From the NCBI GenBank assembly GCA_003523185.1, contig DPGN01000070.1:1-16333 (forward strand): 16,333 nucleotides of DNA, written 5' to 3'. The notes beneath the pieces were generated by a model. That model ran no database searches, was not told the DNA's origin, and saw only the letters and a list, made by a program, of their open reading frames with translations. The stretch comes from Halieaceae bacterium. GTDB lineage: Bacteria > Pseudomonadota > Gammaproteobacteria > Pseudomonadales > Halieaceae. The first letter of the stretch is position 1. Every line of letters starts with the position of its first letter. Made by a program: the position numbers and the translations under genes. This document shows, piece after piece, positions 7,977 through 14,088 of the stretch.

Positions 7977-8095
7977 TTTGACACTATACCTGTAAATTCT
8001 TTTTTACGCTCATTTGACAGTGCAACCAGCCAATTCGTCAACTTCACATAACCCTCATCGGTCAGCGTGTTTCCGTTAGGCCAAAAATAATCGGG
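7973..8095 (-). pseudogene. Orphaned C-terminus of the SGNH-like gene in a shifted frame
   Basis: Read on the minus strand from 8095, this frame gives 40 residues beginning PDYFWPNGNTLTDEGY and continuing KLTNWLVAL, then stops with TGA at 7975-7973. The pattern of Phe, Pro/Asn-Gly, Leu-Thr, Glu-Gly-Tyr and a final helix is what follows the IDG...NGE segment at the end of SGNH-type hydrolases, and it directly continues the upstream coding region if one base is restored near 8096-8098. Its stop overlaps the dxs start as ATGA, the same junction used between dxs and xseB, which argues that this was the original end of the gene. Confidence 0.65.
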
Positions 8096-8679
8096 CTTAC
8101 CTCGCCATTATCACCTGCGTAAAGGCCGTCGATAGATAAGTAACGTGTGCCAAACGTTCGTGCCGACCAGTCTCTGAGCTCGTTCTTTAGATTCGCAAAT
8201 TTACCGCGGTCTGATGCCGATACAATGGGCGTCGTTATAGGCGCTATGACCGCCAGTTCAAAGCGTAAACCGTATAAAGAACGTTGTTCCATGATGCCCT
8301 GCAGGGAGTCCAGAAGATCCTCAGAGGGTGTTGCGATTAAGTGTTCTGTATCCAATAACAGGAACACAGTGCCAGGCTGATAGTGACCAATCAATCTGGG
8401 GAAACACTCATCGAGGTGATGCGGCTGTAAGCCACCGATGGTTCGCTTAAGAACAGGAGCGGCACCCAATTGGTTTGGTGTTTCCACCCAATACTTCACT
8501 CGTTGATTACCAATGATCAGCGCGGGGTTCGTTGGAAGCGATGCTGAAAAGTCCTGTATTTCAAACGCACTTTGCGCATCTAGGCATGTAATAGCCTGTG
8601 CATTAGGGTCCAATGTCGTGAGCCTGAGGGCCACAACTAACAAGGGTGCCAAAATAATGAGCCACACCACCCGCAACAT
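8062..8679 (-). CDS. SGNH-hydrolase-like membrane-anchored protein, probably frameshifted
   Basis: The ATG at 8679, preceded by CAGGGAAACGGGT, begins with an N-terminal membrane segment MLRVVWLIILAPLLVVAL, so the rest is probably periplasmic. A longer start at 8781 exists but adds 34 residues without a good ribosome binding site. After the anchor the pattern fits a GDSL/SGNH fold: PALIIGNQRVKYW (block I position), RTIGGLQPHHL (block II), TVFLLLDTEHL (block III) and RYLSIDGLYAGDNGE near the end. The catalytic letters are not there: GDS reads GNQ and the GxND equivalent reads DTEH. The frame then runs into IIFGLTETR and stops at 8062, where relatives continue to a C-terminal DxxH block; that part is found in another frame (7973-8095). 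Likely a damaged pseudoenzyme. Function unknown; enzyme activity is not expected. Confidence 0.55.
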   Translation of the reverse strand: MLRVVWLIILAPLLVVALRLTTLDPNAQAITCLDAQSAFEIQDFSASLPTNPALIIGNQRVKYWVETPNQLGAAPVLKRTIGGLQPHHLDECFPRLIGHYQPGTVFLLLDTEHLIATPSEDLLDSLQGIMEQRSLYGLRFELAVIAPITTPIVSASDRGKFANLKNELRDWSARTFGTRYLSIDGLYAGDNGEVSPIIFGLTETR

Positions 8680-8779
8680 ACCCGTTTCCCTGAAACTCCC
8701 TTTCGCCACCAGCAGTATGCCCTTTGCGACACTTCCTGCATAATCAAACTGTATCGAGGAGGTGACCCAAAAGAAGCTC
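8680..8779. promoter_or_regulatory. Divergent upstream region between the SGNH-like gene and the GGDEF gene
   Basis: This 100-bp stretch lies between the preferred start of the minus-strand SGNH-like gene and the presumed original start (8780) of the GGDEF gene, so promoters for both would lie here. On the plus strand a strong Shine-Dalgarno-like GAGGAGGTGA is at 8755-8764, though it is 15 bp from the ATG. No convincing -35/-10 pair with normal spacing could be picked. Confidence 0.3.
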
Positions 8780-8878
8780 ATGCTTTACCAACGCCGCATT
8801 GCTGACAATCAGGTTGTTTCTGCCAAGCTGGAGCTTCACCTGCGGGGAAGTCGTTAGGCGGGTGTAGGGGCTCAGTTA

Positions 8879-9361
8879 TTGGGTATTGTTAGTCTGGGTT
8901 TTGCGGGCTTCTACAGCTTGAACGGCCAGGCTATGCTCGCCTGGGCTATCTCGTTGCTACTACTTAATCTGTGGTGGTCGCGGAGAATTAATCGCACACT
9001 CGAGACCAGTAGACACTTCACCCAACGCCCTGCCGTCTATAACGAGCTCTTACTCTATGCGGCTGTCTCAGGGGCTATTTGGGGCGGGACTGTAATATGG
9101 CTCGACAGCTACCTGTCCGATCTTATCTTTTATCTGTGTGTGGGCGTGGTCGCCATCATCTCGGTGGTCACTATTGCGGTGTCGGTCGTTATTCGGCAGG
9201 CCTATCTTACTCAACTAGTTTTCTCTTTAGGGAGTATTGCATTGTGGCTTGCCTGGCATGCTGAGGCGCGTCCGTTCAATGCAGGGTTTGCGGTTCTTCT
9301 CGTTGGGCTCTCAGTATTTCTTGTCATCGCGAGCGACTTGTCATCGCGAGCGAATGGATGA
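8879..9361 (+). CDS. Membrane sensor fragment of the disrupted GGDEF protein
   Basis: The fragment between the in-frame TAG at 8855 and the frameshift at the duplication. The longest start after the TAG is TTG at 8879, without a clear ribosome binding site; the next ATG is 8933. It holds about six membrane segments, for example MLAWAISLLLLNLWWS, AAVSGAIWGGTVIWL and FYLCVGVVAIISVVTIAVSV, and ends DLSSRANG because the second copy of the duplicated 17-mer shifts the frame. Its TGA at 9359-9361 overlaps the ATG of the next fragment. Whether it is translated at all is doubtful. It resembles the N-terminal sensor regions of membrane histidine kinases and cyclases; no ligand can be inferred. Confidence 0.4.
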   Translation: MGIVSLGFAGFYSLNGQAMLAWAISLLLLNLWWSRRINRTLETSRHFTQRPAVYNELLLYAAVSGAIWGGTVIWLDSYLSDLIFYLCVGVVAIISVVTIAVSVVIRQAYLTQLVFSLGSIALWLAWHAEARPFNAGFAVLLVGLSVFLVIASDLSSRANG

Positions 9362-10020
9362 GTGGCGCTTTTTCGGAAATGGTGGAGACCAGTCTTGAGC
9401 GCGCTGCGATGAGCAAGGATTTAGCGTCGCTGACGGACAGTTTGAAAACGAGAAATTTGCAGCTCCAGGATGCGCGTCGCCAGTTAGCTGAACAAGCGAC
9501 CATTGATGAAATGACAGGGCTTCGCAACCGTCGTGGTGTCAACATCATCATCAACGACGAGCTGGCTCGAATGAAGCGAATGCAGCTCCCGATCGCCGTT
9601 ATCGCGCTGGATGTCGATCACTTCAAAACTTACAACGATAATTATGGCCATCCCGCGGGAGATCAGGTGCTCCAGCAATTAGCTAATGTCATGCTCGAAA
9701 TGACCAGCCGGGCAGGTGAGTTTGCGGCTCGGATGGGCGGAGAGGAGTTCGTTCTCTTTTATCCAACGGTCAATCGCACGGCTGCACTCGAGCTCGCCGA
9801 AGAGCTGCGCATGAAGGTCTTGGGTCTAAGAGTTCCTCATGAGAAGTCACTGACCGCTGAATACGTGACCGTCTCTATTGGCGTCATATCCTGCGTGCCC
9901 GAGTGGGAGCTGGAGTTCGACACCTTGTTAAAGGCAGCCGACGATGCTCTATACCTTAGTAAAACCAGTGGGCGTAATCGTGTGACGTGTGGCGAGTTGG
10001 AAACAGACGCCCAATCCTAA
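9358..10020 (+). CDS. GGDEF-domain fragment (diguanylate cyclase catalytic part)
   Basis: A 220-residue reading frame with a coiled-coil linker (about 13-47: SKDLASLTDSLKTRNLQLQ and onward) and a full GGDEF domain. Visible are DEMTGLRNRRG (50-60), ALDVDHFKTYNDNYGHPAGD (83-102) with metal and substrate residues, RMGGEEF (125-131) as a functional variant of the signature, SIGV, and ADDALYLSKTSGRNRV at the end. GGDEF domains of this type make cyclic di-GMP from GTP. The inhibitory I-site RxxD position reads RAGE, so product feedback may be weak. Standing alone it lacks the membrane sensor; it is the C-terminal half of a split gene (8780-10020). The stop at 10018-10020 overlaps the stop of the converging hslR by 2 bp. 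Confidence 0.75.
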   Translation: MSGAFSEMVETSLERAAMSKDLASLTDSLKTRNLQLQDARRQLAEQATIDEMTGLRNRRGVNIIINDELARMKRMQLPIAVIALDVDHFKTYNDNYGHPAGDQVLQQLANVMLEMTSRAGEFAARMGGEEFVLFYPTVNRTAALELAEELRMKVLGLRVPHEKSLTAEYVTVSIGVISCVPEWELEFDTLLKAADDALYLSKTSGRNRVTCGELETDAQS

Positions 10021-10403
10021 AGGTCAAATTGCTTGCGCAAACGCTCAAGGGCTTTGCGTTGATGCTTCCCAGGTTTTTGCGTTGGTCGTGCTACAGCGCC
10101 GCCTGCAGCTTTTCTGGCTTGTGCCTCTCGTTCCCGCTTTTCGATGCTAGCTGCGGTTTCCTCGTACAGCTCGCGAGCCACCGGTGCCGGCCCTCGTTGC
10201 GCACTCAAGCTCAGCACGACGACTTCTTTTTCATCCCAGCCCTGTTTGATGACTAAGGTTTCACCAACAGAGATCTCTCGTGACACTTTGACTCGCTGCC
10301 CATCCAAGTGAACCTTCCCTCCTTCAATGGCTGTTTTGGCAATTGATCGTGTTTTAAAGAAGCGGGCCGCCCAAAGCCACTTGTCTACGCGCAAACGATC
10401 CAT
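10017..10403 (-). CDS. hslR: Ribosome-associated heat shock protein Hsp15 (S4 domain)
   Basis: Hsp15 binds free 50S subunits still carrying a nascent peptidyl-tRNA and helps to recycle them after stress. The 128-residue product begins with an S4 RNA-binding domain: RVDKWLWAARFFKTRSIAK (residues 5-23), then EGGKVHLDGQRVK. Next comes the Hsp15-specific LYEETAASIEKREREA (about 79-94) and a basic tail. Its ATG overlaps the yrfG stop (TAATG at 10405-10401 on this strand), so it is translationally coupled to yrfG, the same pairing as yrfG-hslR in E. coli. The TAG stop overlaps the end of the converging GGDEF fragment. Confidence 0.95.
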   Translation of the reverse strand: MDRLRVDKWLWAARFFKTRSIAKTAIEGGKVHLDGQRVKVSREISVGETLVIKQGWDEKEVVVLSLSAQRGPAPVARELYEETAASIEKREREAQARKAAGGAVARPTQKPGKHQRKALERLRKQFDL

Positions 10404-11113
10404 TACGCCGTACCACCCTTGCGCAAGCTCGCATTGAGTTGCTCAAAATCATTTATCGCAAGAGGGGAAACAGGGATGCGTTTTGGACGCGTGCTATCCG
10501 GGTGACAAATCGCAATAGATCTCTTGATACCAAAATCGACTGCGGCCGAGAGCACCGCGGGTGAATCATCGAAGAAGAGTGTTGAGCTGGAGCTTAACTT
10601 CAGTTCATCCTGAAGTTTTCGCCAAAAGTTCGGCGACTCCTTGGCATGGCCTAATGAATGGCTGCTAATGGTGCGATCGACCAAATCCGTGATTCCTGTC
10701 ATCTCGTGTTTCAGGTGCACGATGTCAGGGTGTGCATTGGTCACAATGGTCGACCTAACATCGCTGTCACGCAAAGCATGAAGGAATTCTTTCGCAAAGG
10801 GTAACCACCGGATACCACCAGCATAGGCGCGCGAGTGTTCAATAATGCTGTAGCCGTACTGCTGACTCCAAAAATCAGTCGAGTACCAATTCAAGGTACC
10901 GGTAACACGTTTGAATAGCGGTTCAAACTTCGCCACGGTTTGCTCAATGCTGATGTCATGGATTGACGCGTATTTTTCGTGGATGCGCTGCCCCCAAAAG
11001 TCATTATCAAAGGCGAGATCCAGCAGTGTCCCGTCCATATCCAACAGCACGTGGTCGACTTCTGTCCAATCTACCGTTTCAAGGTAGGCACCATTGCCGG
11101 TCTTGTGCGTCAT
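10403..11113 (-). CDS. yrfG: HAD-family GMP/IMP nucleotidase YrfG
   Basis: Haloacid dehalogenase-type phosphatase acting on purine nucleoside monophosphates in E. coli. It has motif I LLDMDGTLLDLAFDN, with the two catalytic aspartates in DMDGT, then FWSQQYG, motif II with TIVTNAHPD (Thr/Asn), a lysine in LGHAKE and motif IV LFFDDSPA. DMDGTLLDLAFDN followed by FW is very close to E. coli YrfG. I prefer ATG 11113 (MTHKTGNG, 236 residues), with AGAAG upstream; a second ATG at 11134 would add seven residues and would collide with the divergent cysQ region. The two candidate starts lie in the two copies of a 12-bp direct repeat. First gene of the yrfG-hslR pair. Confidence 0.92.
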   Translation of the reverse strand: MTHKTGNGAYLETVDWTEVDHVLLDMDGTLLDLAFDNDFWGQRIHEKYASIHDISIEQTVAKFEPLFKRVTGTLNWYSTDFWSQQYGYSIIEHSRAYAGGIRWLPFAKEFLHALRDSDVRSTIVTNAHPDIVHLKHEMTGITDLVDRTISSHSLGHAKESPNFWRKLQDELKLSSSSTLFFDDSPAVLSAAVDFGIKRSIAICHPDSTRPKRIPVSPLAINDFEQLNASLRKGGTA

Positions 11114-11192
11114 GTGGTGGTAGTCTTCTGTCATGTGGTGGCTTCAGTCGAATAACAACGAGAGTTTAAGCGCTTTTCTGGACGAACGTGAT

Positions 11193-12038
11193 GTGGAGCT
11201 CGTTCCGTTACTGACATCGCTGCTAGAAATAGTCGATGAGGCAGCCGCTCTTGCTCGCAGCTTTTACGAAAAAGTCGATGAACTCGAAGTTATCCGGAAG
11301 GGCGACGCCACGCCCCTGACCGACGCAGATACTGCACTCCATCTCTTGCTATGCAAGCGATTAGATGCGTTGTCGCTGGCGGTACCGATTTTGTCAGAGG
11401 AATCGGAGGGAGCCGACATAGCTGACCGTCTAAGCTGGCCCGCTTGCTGGGTGGTAGACCCACTTGATGGGACCAAAGAGTTCATAGAAAAGACTGATCA
11501 ATTCACCATCAATATCGCACTAGTCCTCGATGGTGTATCTGAGTTGGGGTTGATCTCCATTCCCTGTCGCAAAGAACATTGGGTCGGCGTGGTTCAGAAC
11601 GGCGCTGCGGTCTTCCCGGAGGGCGAGGGCCTAGATGGTTCGGTTGTTAACGTACAAGGCCTGAATAGGAGTAGGCCGCTGGTCATGCTCGCGAGTCACA
11701 GGCATTCACCGAAACGCGTGCAGGCGCTGTTGGATTGCTTGTCGTCGCATTTTGGTGAGGTAGAGCGTCGCAATTCTGGCAGTGCCGTAAAGTTTTGTGA
11801 TGTGGCCGTCGGAAATGCTGATGTCTACCCGCGCACCTCCGCTTGTAGTGAGTGGGATGTGGCAGCAGGCGATGCGTTGGTTCGCGCAGCGGGTGGTCGC
11901 GTAACCAAGTTCGACGGTGAACCGATAAAATACAATCAGCGGTCATCGTTATTGGCTGAGTCATTTATAGCGGGCGGTGATGCCTGTATTGATTACGCGG
12001 CTATTTTTAATGTCCCGGGTTTCGGTGACCGCAGCTGA
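11193..12038 (+). CDS. cysQ: 3'(2'),5'-bisphosphate nucleotidase CysQ
   Basis: Hydrolyses 3'-phosphoadenosine 5'-phosphate, the by-product of sulfate assimilation, to AMP; an inositol-monophosphatase-fold, magnesium-dependent enzyme. Visible are GDATPLTDAD (substrate and metal region), ILSEESEG with the metal-binding glutamate, WVVDPLDGTKEFI, the DPxDGT signature, and near the end SEWDVAAGDALVRAAGG, the WDxAAGDA motif. I choose GTG 11193, giving MELVPLLTSLLEIVDEAA, because GGACGA lies at 11180-11185 at good spacing and the N-terminus then matches family length (281 residues). The alternative ATG at 11133 (301 residues) has no ribosome binding site and leaves no promoter space against yrfG. 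CysQ beside YrfG is a recurring gammaproteobacterial arrangement. Confidence 0.93.
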   Translation: MELVPLLTSLLEIVDEAAALARSFYEKVDELEVIRKGDATPLTDADTALHLLLCKRLDALSLAVPILSEESEGADIADRLSWPACWVVDPLDGTKEFIEKTDQFTINIALVLDGVSELGLISIPCRKEHWVGVVQNGAAVFPEGEGLDGSVVNVQGLNRSRPLVMLASHRHSPKRVQALLDCLSSHFGEVERRNSGSAVKFCDVAVGNADVYPRTSACSEWDVAAGDALVRAAGGRVTKFDGEPIKYNQRSSLLAESFIAGGDACIDYAAIFNVPGFGDRS

Positions 12039-12090
12039 CGTGTTGAGTTATGGTAGCTCGCCTGCAACCGTTAGGAAAATTCGTGCTTGC

Positions 12091-12118
12091 TTGATAAACA
12101 GCAACATGCGTTGATTAT
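12091..12118 (+). promoter_or_regulatory. Candidate sigma-70 promoter for the DUF465 gene
   Basis: TTGATA at 12091-12096 and GATTAT at 12113-12118, separated by 16 bp, in the gap between cysQ and the small downstream gene; an overlapping TATAAA (12116-12121) is an alternative -10. Assigned by eye only. Confidence 0.4.
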
Positions 12119-12145
12119 AAAAGCTGTGCTTGGGGGAGCATGCGC

Positions 12146-12373
12146 ATGACAACAGAGCTGAATCGGCCTGCCGCTAACGAGCCAATGACGCCTGAAATGC
12201 GACTGTCATTGATGATCGAGCGTCATCGGGCCATTGACCGGGAATTGATTGATCTCCAGGCGCATCCCTGGGGTGATCGATTGCTGATTCAGCGAATGAA
12301 AAAAGAGAAGTTGCGCCTGCGTGACGGAATCGAGCGCCTTAAAGACGAGTTGATCCCTGATCTGGATGCCTGA
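12146..12373 (+). CDS. DUF465 (YdcH-like) small coiled-coil protein
   Basis: A 75-residue charged protein with the DUF465 pattern: a histidine-containing helix SLMIERHRAIDRELIDLQ, then the signature MKKEKLRLRDGIERLKDEL. The family is widespread and uncharacterised; small antiparallel coiled coils are expected, with no enzymatic residues. I start at the second ATG (12146, MTTELNRP) because GGGGGAG at 12132-12138 is 7 bp from it but only 1 bp from the first ATG at 12140. It stands alone between cysQ (+) and ogt (-), probably with its own promoter. Function unknown. Confidence 0.85.
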   Translation: MTTELNRPAANEPMTPEMRLSLMIERHRAIDRELIDLQAHPWGDRLLIQRMKKEKLRLRDGIERLKDELIPDLDA

Positions 12374-12380
12374 AGCGCTG

Positions 12381-12857
12381 TTAGAGCCGGTTTCCTTCGC
12401 ACTCCAGTAATATTTTTTTATTCTGTAGGCCACCTGAAAATCCGGTGAGGGCACCGCTCGCACCCACGATACGGTGGCAGGGAATGATGACAGGAATTGG
12501 GTTGCGACCCACCGCCCCGCCCACAGCGCGTGACCCCGTTGGTTTTCCTAGGCGCTCTGCAATGTCCCGGTAAGAGCAGGTCATACCCCACGGTATGGCT
12601 TGGAGTTCGCGCCAGACGCTCAGTTGGAACGCCGTACCTTTCGGTTTAATCGGAACCGAGAACTCGTAACGCTGGCCACTGAAAAACTGTGAGAGCTCAT
12701 GGGCGGCTGTTGTCAGTACGACGGGCTCTGACCGAGCAGTGCTGTTCAGCACTTTGTGGGCCCCCTCCCAATTGAGCTCTATCAAGTAGTCCGCCTCACT
12801 GACGAGCTGCAGCTTCCCGAGAGGGCTCTCCATCGCCAGTGCATGAATGGTCATCAT
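12381..12857 (-). CDS. ogt: Methylated-DNA--[protein]-cysteine S-methyltransferase
   Basis: Suicidal repair protein that moves methyl groups from O6-methylguanine to its own cysteine. The 158-residue single-domain form (Ogt type, without the Ada regulatory domain) shows GTAFQLSVWRELQAIPWG (about 74-91), SYRDIAERLGKPTGSRAVG with the helix-turn-helix arginine (about 95-113), and IPCHRIVGASGALTGFSGG (about 125-143) with the acceptor cysteine at about 127. Two adjacent ATG codons (12857 and 12854) are possible; the ribosome binding site is weak for both. It lies 5 bp after the small membrane protein gene, suggesting coupled expression. Its 3' end is 7 bp from the converging DUF465 gene. Confidence 0.95.
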   Translation of the reverse strand: MMTIHALAMESPLGKLQLVSEADYLIELNWEGAHKVLNSTARSEPVVLTTAAHELSQFFSGQRYEFSVPIKPKGTAFQLSVWRELQAIPWGMTCSYRDIAERLGKPTGSRAVGGAVGRNPIPVIIPCHRIVGASGALTGFSGGLQNKKILLECEGNRL

Positions 12858-12862
12858 TTCAG

Positions 12863-13186
12863 TTACGCGTCATCGGAGGATTTTTGGGTGTGCATGACTA
12901 GCAATACTAGGCTGAGCGCGAGGAGCGCATATTGACCGGTGACCAGAACGTTACTACCCAATGTCAGCGGGTGAGCCAGTACAGAAGGTAAGCAGATGAC
13001 GGCACTCAAAACGAGGCTGAGACGCTGATAACCCATGAGTCCGAGGGCGACCAAAAGAAACAGGACGCCTCTCGCCGCTTCAGAAAGGCTCAGAATGTCC
13101 AGAGAGGCAACCCACAGTTGCCCGATGAGGCCCGCACCGATCGCCACTGCAAGGCACACCGTAACCAGTCTAAGCTTTGTGTACAT
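12863..13186 (-). CDS. Small four-helix membrane protein of unknown function
   Basis: A 107-residue hydrophobic protein starting MYTKLRLVTVC. Four membrane segments are visible: about VCLAVAIGAGLIGQLWVASL, ARGVLFLLVALGLMGY, LVLSAVICLPSVLAHPL and YALLALSLVLLVMH, with a short charged C-terminal tail (KSSDDA) that is probably cytosolic. A longer GTG start at 13216 would add MHSRAGSRTN, but this lies over a repeated sequence and looks less likely. I do not recognise the family and see no conserved catalytic residues. It sits directly upstream of ogt with a 5-bp gap, and divergent to birA. A role in membrane physiology or ogt expression cannot be inferred. Confidence 0.7.
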   Translation of the reverse strand: MYTKLRLVTVCLAVAIGAGLIGQLWVASLDILSLSEAARGVLFLLVALGLMGYQRLSLVLSAVICLPSVLAHPLTLGSNVLVTGQYALLALSLVLLVMHTQKSSDDA

Positions 13187-13202
13187 GTTGGTTCGCGACC
13201 CC

Positions 13203-13222
13203 GCACGTGAATGCACGTGAAT
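13203..13222. repeat. Tandem pair of the 10-mer GCACGTGAAT in a divergent promoter region
   Basis: Two exact copies, 13203-13212 and 13213-13222, each containing the palindrome CACGTG. The 10-bp period places both on nearly the same face of the helix. They lie in the gap between the divergent small membrane protein gene and birA, where an operator would be expected. Confidence 0.6.
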
Positions 13223-13287
13223 AAAAGAAACCGTATACCATATCCGTCCATGATCAGCCTTTTAATCTCCAGTTTACGCCATCAGCC

Positions 13288-14088
13288 ATGACTTCAATAG
13301 AACTCAATGAATTAGAGTTAGAGCTGCGCCGTCGGCTGTCGCCGGCTCTGGAATCGGGCGTTCAGCTTACTGTGGTTGAGAAGATCGATTCCACGAATGC
13401 GCAATTAAAACTAAAGGCTGTCACGTCCAATCAGGCCTTGCTGCTGGCGCGTGAGCAAACGGCGGGTGTTGGGCGCCGCGGTAGTCCTTGGCAGAGTCCG
13501 CCCGCCGGAAATTTGTATTTGTCCTACTGCGTCCACTCGGACCGCCCGCTCACCGAGCTAAGTTTGTGGTCTCTGGGTGTCACGGCCGCTGTCGCCGATG
13601 CGCTGGAGCGGGAGTTGTCGCTTGAATGCAAAATCAAATGGCCCAATGACCTTTATCTAAAGGGCATGAAAGTCGGTGGCGTGCTGTTGGAGACGGTGAA
13701 CCTACCCGGCGATGATGTTGCCGTGGTTATTGGGGTTGGACTCAATGTCGCATCGCATCCCGACCCCGGGTTATTGCAGCGCCCCGTAACCTGTATCAGC
13801 AGGCACACCGATAAGTCAGTTGACCTGTCGATGGTCGCTGCTGTGGTGTCAGCTGCACTCGTCGACATGTGCCGTTTGTCTCATGCTGTCTTAGAGGCTT
13901 GGCTCATGTCGTCTTGGCCCAGCCGCGATATGCTTCTAAATCAGCCAGTGGTTGTACCGACCGTAGGAGAGGGTTTGGGTATTGCCCGCGGTCTTTCGCA
14001 CGACGGCGGTCTGCAGGTAGAGTTCGCGGGGAAGATAAGAACTGTTTATGCCGGTGAGGTTAGTCTCGGTCATGTTGATACTCAATGA
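13288..14088 (+). CDS. birA: Biotin--[acetyl-CoA-carboxylase] ligase, HTH-less
   Basis: Activates biotin with ATP and transfers it to the biotin carboxyl carrier protein. Catalytic core: KIDSTNAQLK (about 32-41), REQTAGVGRRGSPWQSP (about 55-71) for the biotinoyl-AMP loop, NLYLSYCV, KWPNDLYLKGMKVGGVLLE (about 119-137) with the catalytic lysine, and GVGLNV. A C-terminal SH3-like domain follows (about 220-262). The loop reads GVGRRGS where E. coli has GRGRRGR, so two arginines are changed but the second GR pair remains. At 266 residues it lacks the N-terminal winged-helix DNA-binding domain of E. coli BirA, so it should not repress biotin genes. Its TGA overlaps the coaX ATG (ATGA, 14085-14088). 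Confidence 0.95.
   Translation: MTSIELNELELELRRRLSPALESGVQLTVVEKIDSTNAQLKLKAVTSNQALLLAREQTAGVGRRGSPWQSPPAGNLYLSYCVHSDRPLTELSLWSLGVTAAVADALERELSLECKIKWPNDLYLKGMKVGGVLLETVNLPGDDVAVVIGVGLNVASHPDPGLLQRPVTCISRHTDKSVDLSMVAAVVSAALVDMCRLSHAVLEAWLMSSWPSRDMLLNQPVVVPTVGEGLGIARGLSHDGGLQVEFAGKIRTVYAGEVSLGHVDTQ

Larger units (their letters stand above)
8780..10020 (+). pseudogene. Membrane-bound GGDEF-domain protein (diguanylate cyclase type), disrupted by a stop codon and a 17-bp duplication
   Basis: Reading from ATG 8780 gives MLYQRRIADNQVVSAKLEL and on to HLRGSR, then TAG at 8855-8857, then in the same frame six hydrophobic segments (to about 9330). The 17-mer CTTGTCATCGCGAGCGA occurs twice in tandem at 9320-9336 and 9337-9353. 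Seventeen is not a multiple of three, and removing one copy brings the membrane part and the GGDEF part into one frame, giving FLVIASEWMSGAF across the join. The intact product would have been about 407 residues: cytosolic N-terminus, six-helix sensor, coiled coil, GGDEF. CAG to TAG would explain the stop. The two lesions together mark the gene as inactivated, although the catalytic half can still be translated alone (see 9358-10020). Confidence 0.75.

Noticed and set aside
8680..8781. 34-residue N-terminal extension of the SGNH-like protein (start at 8781)
   Set aside because: No ribosome binding site, overlaps the divergent GGDEF start, and the ATG at 8679 begins directly with a membrane anchor.
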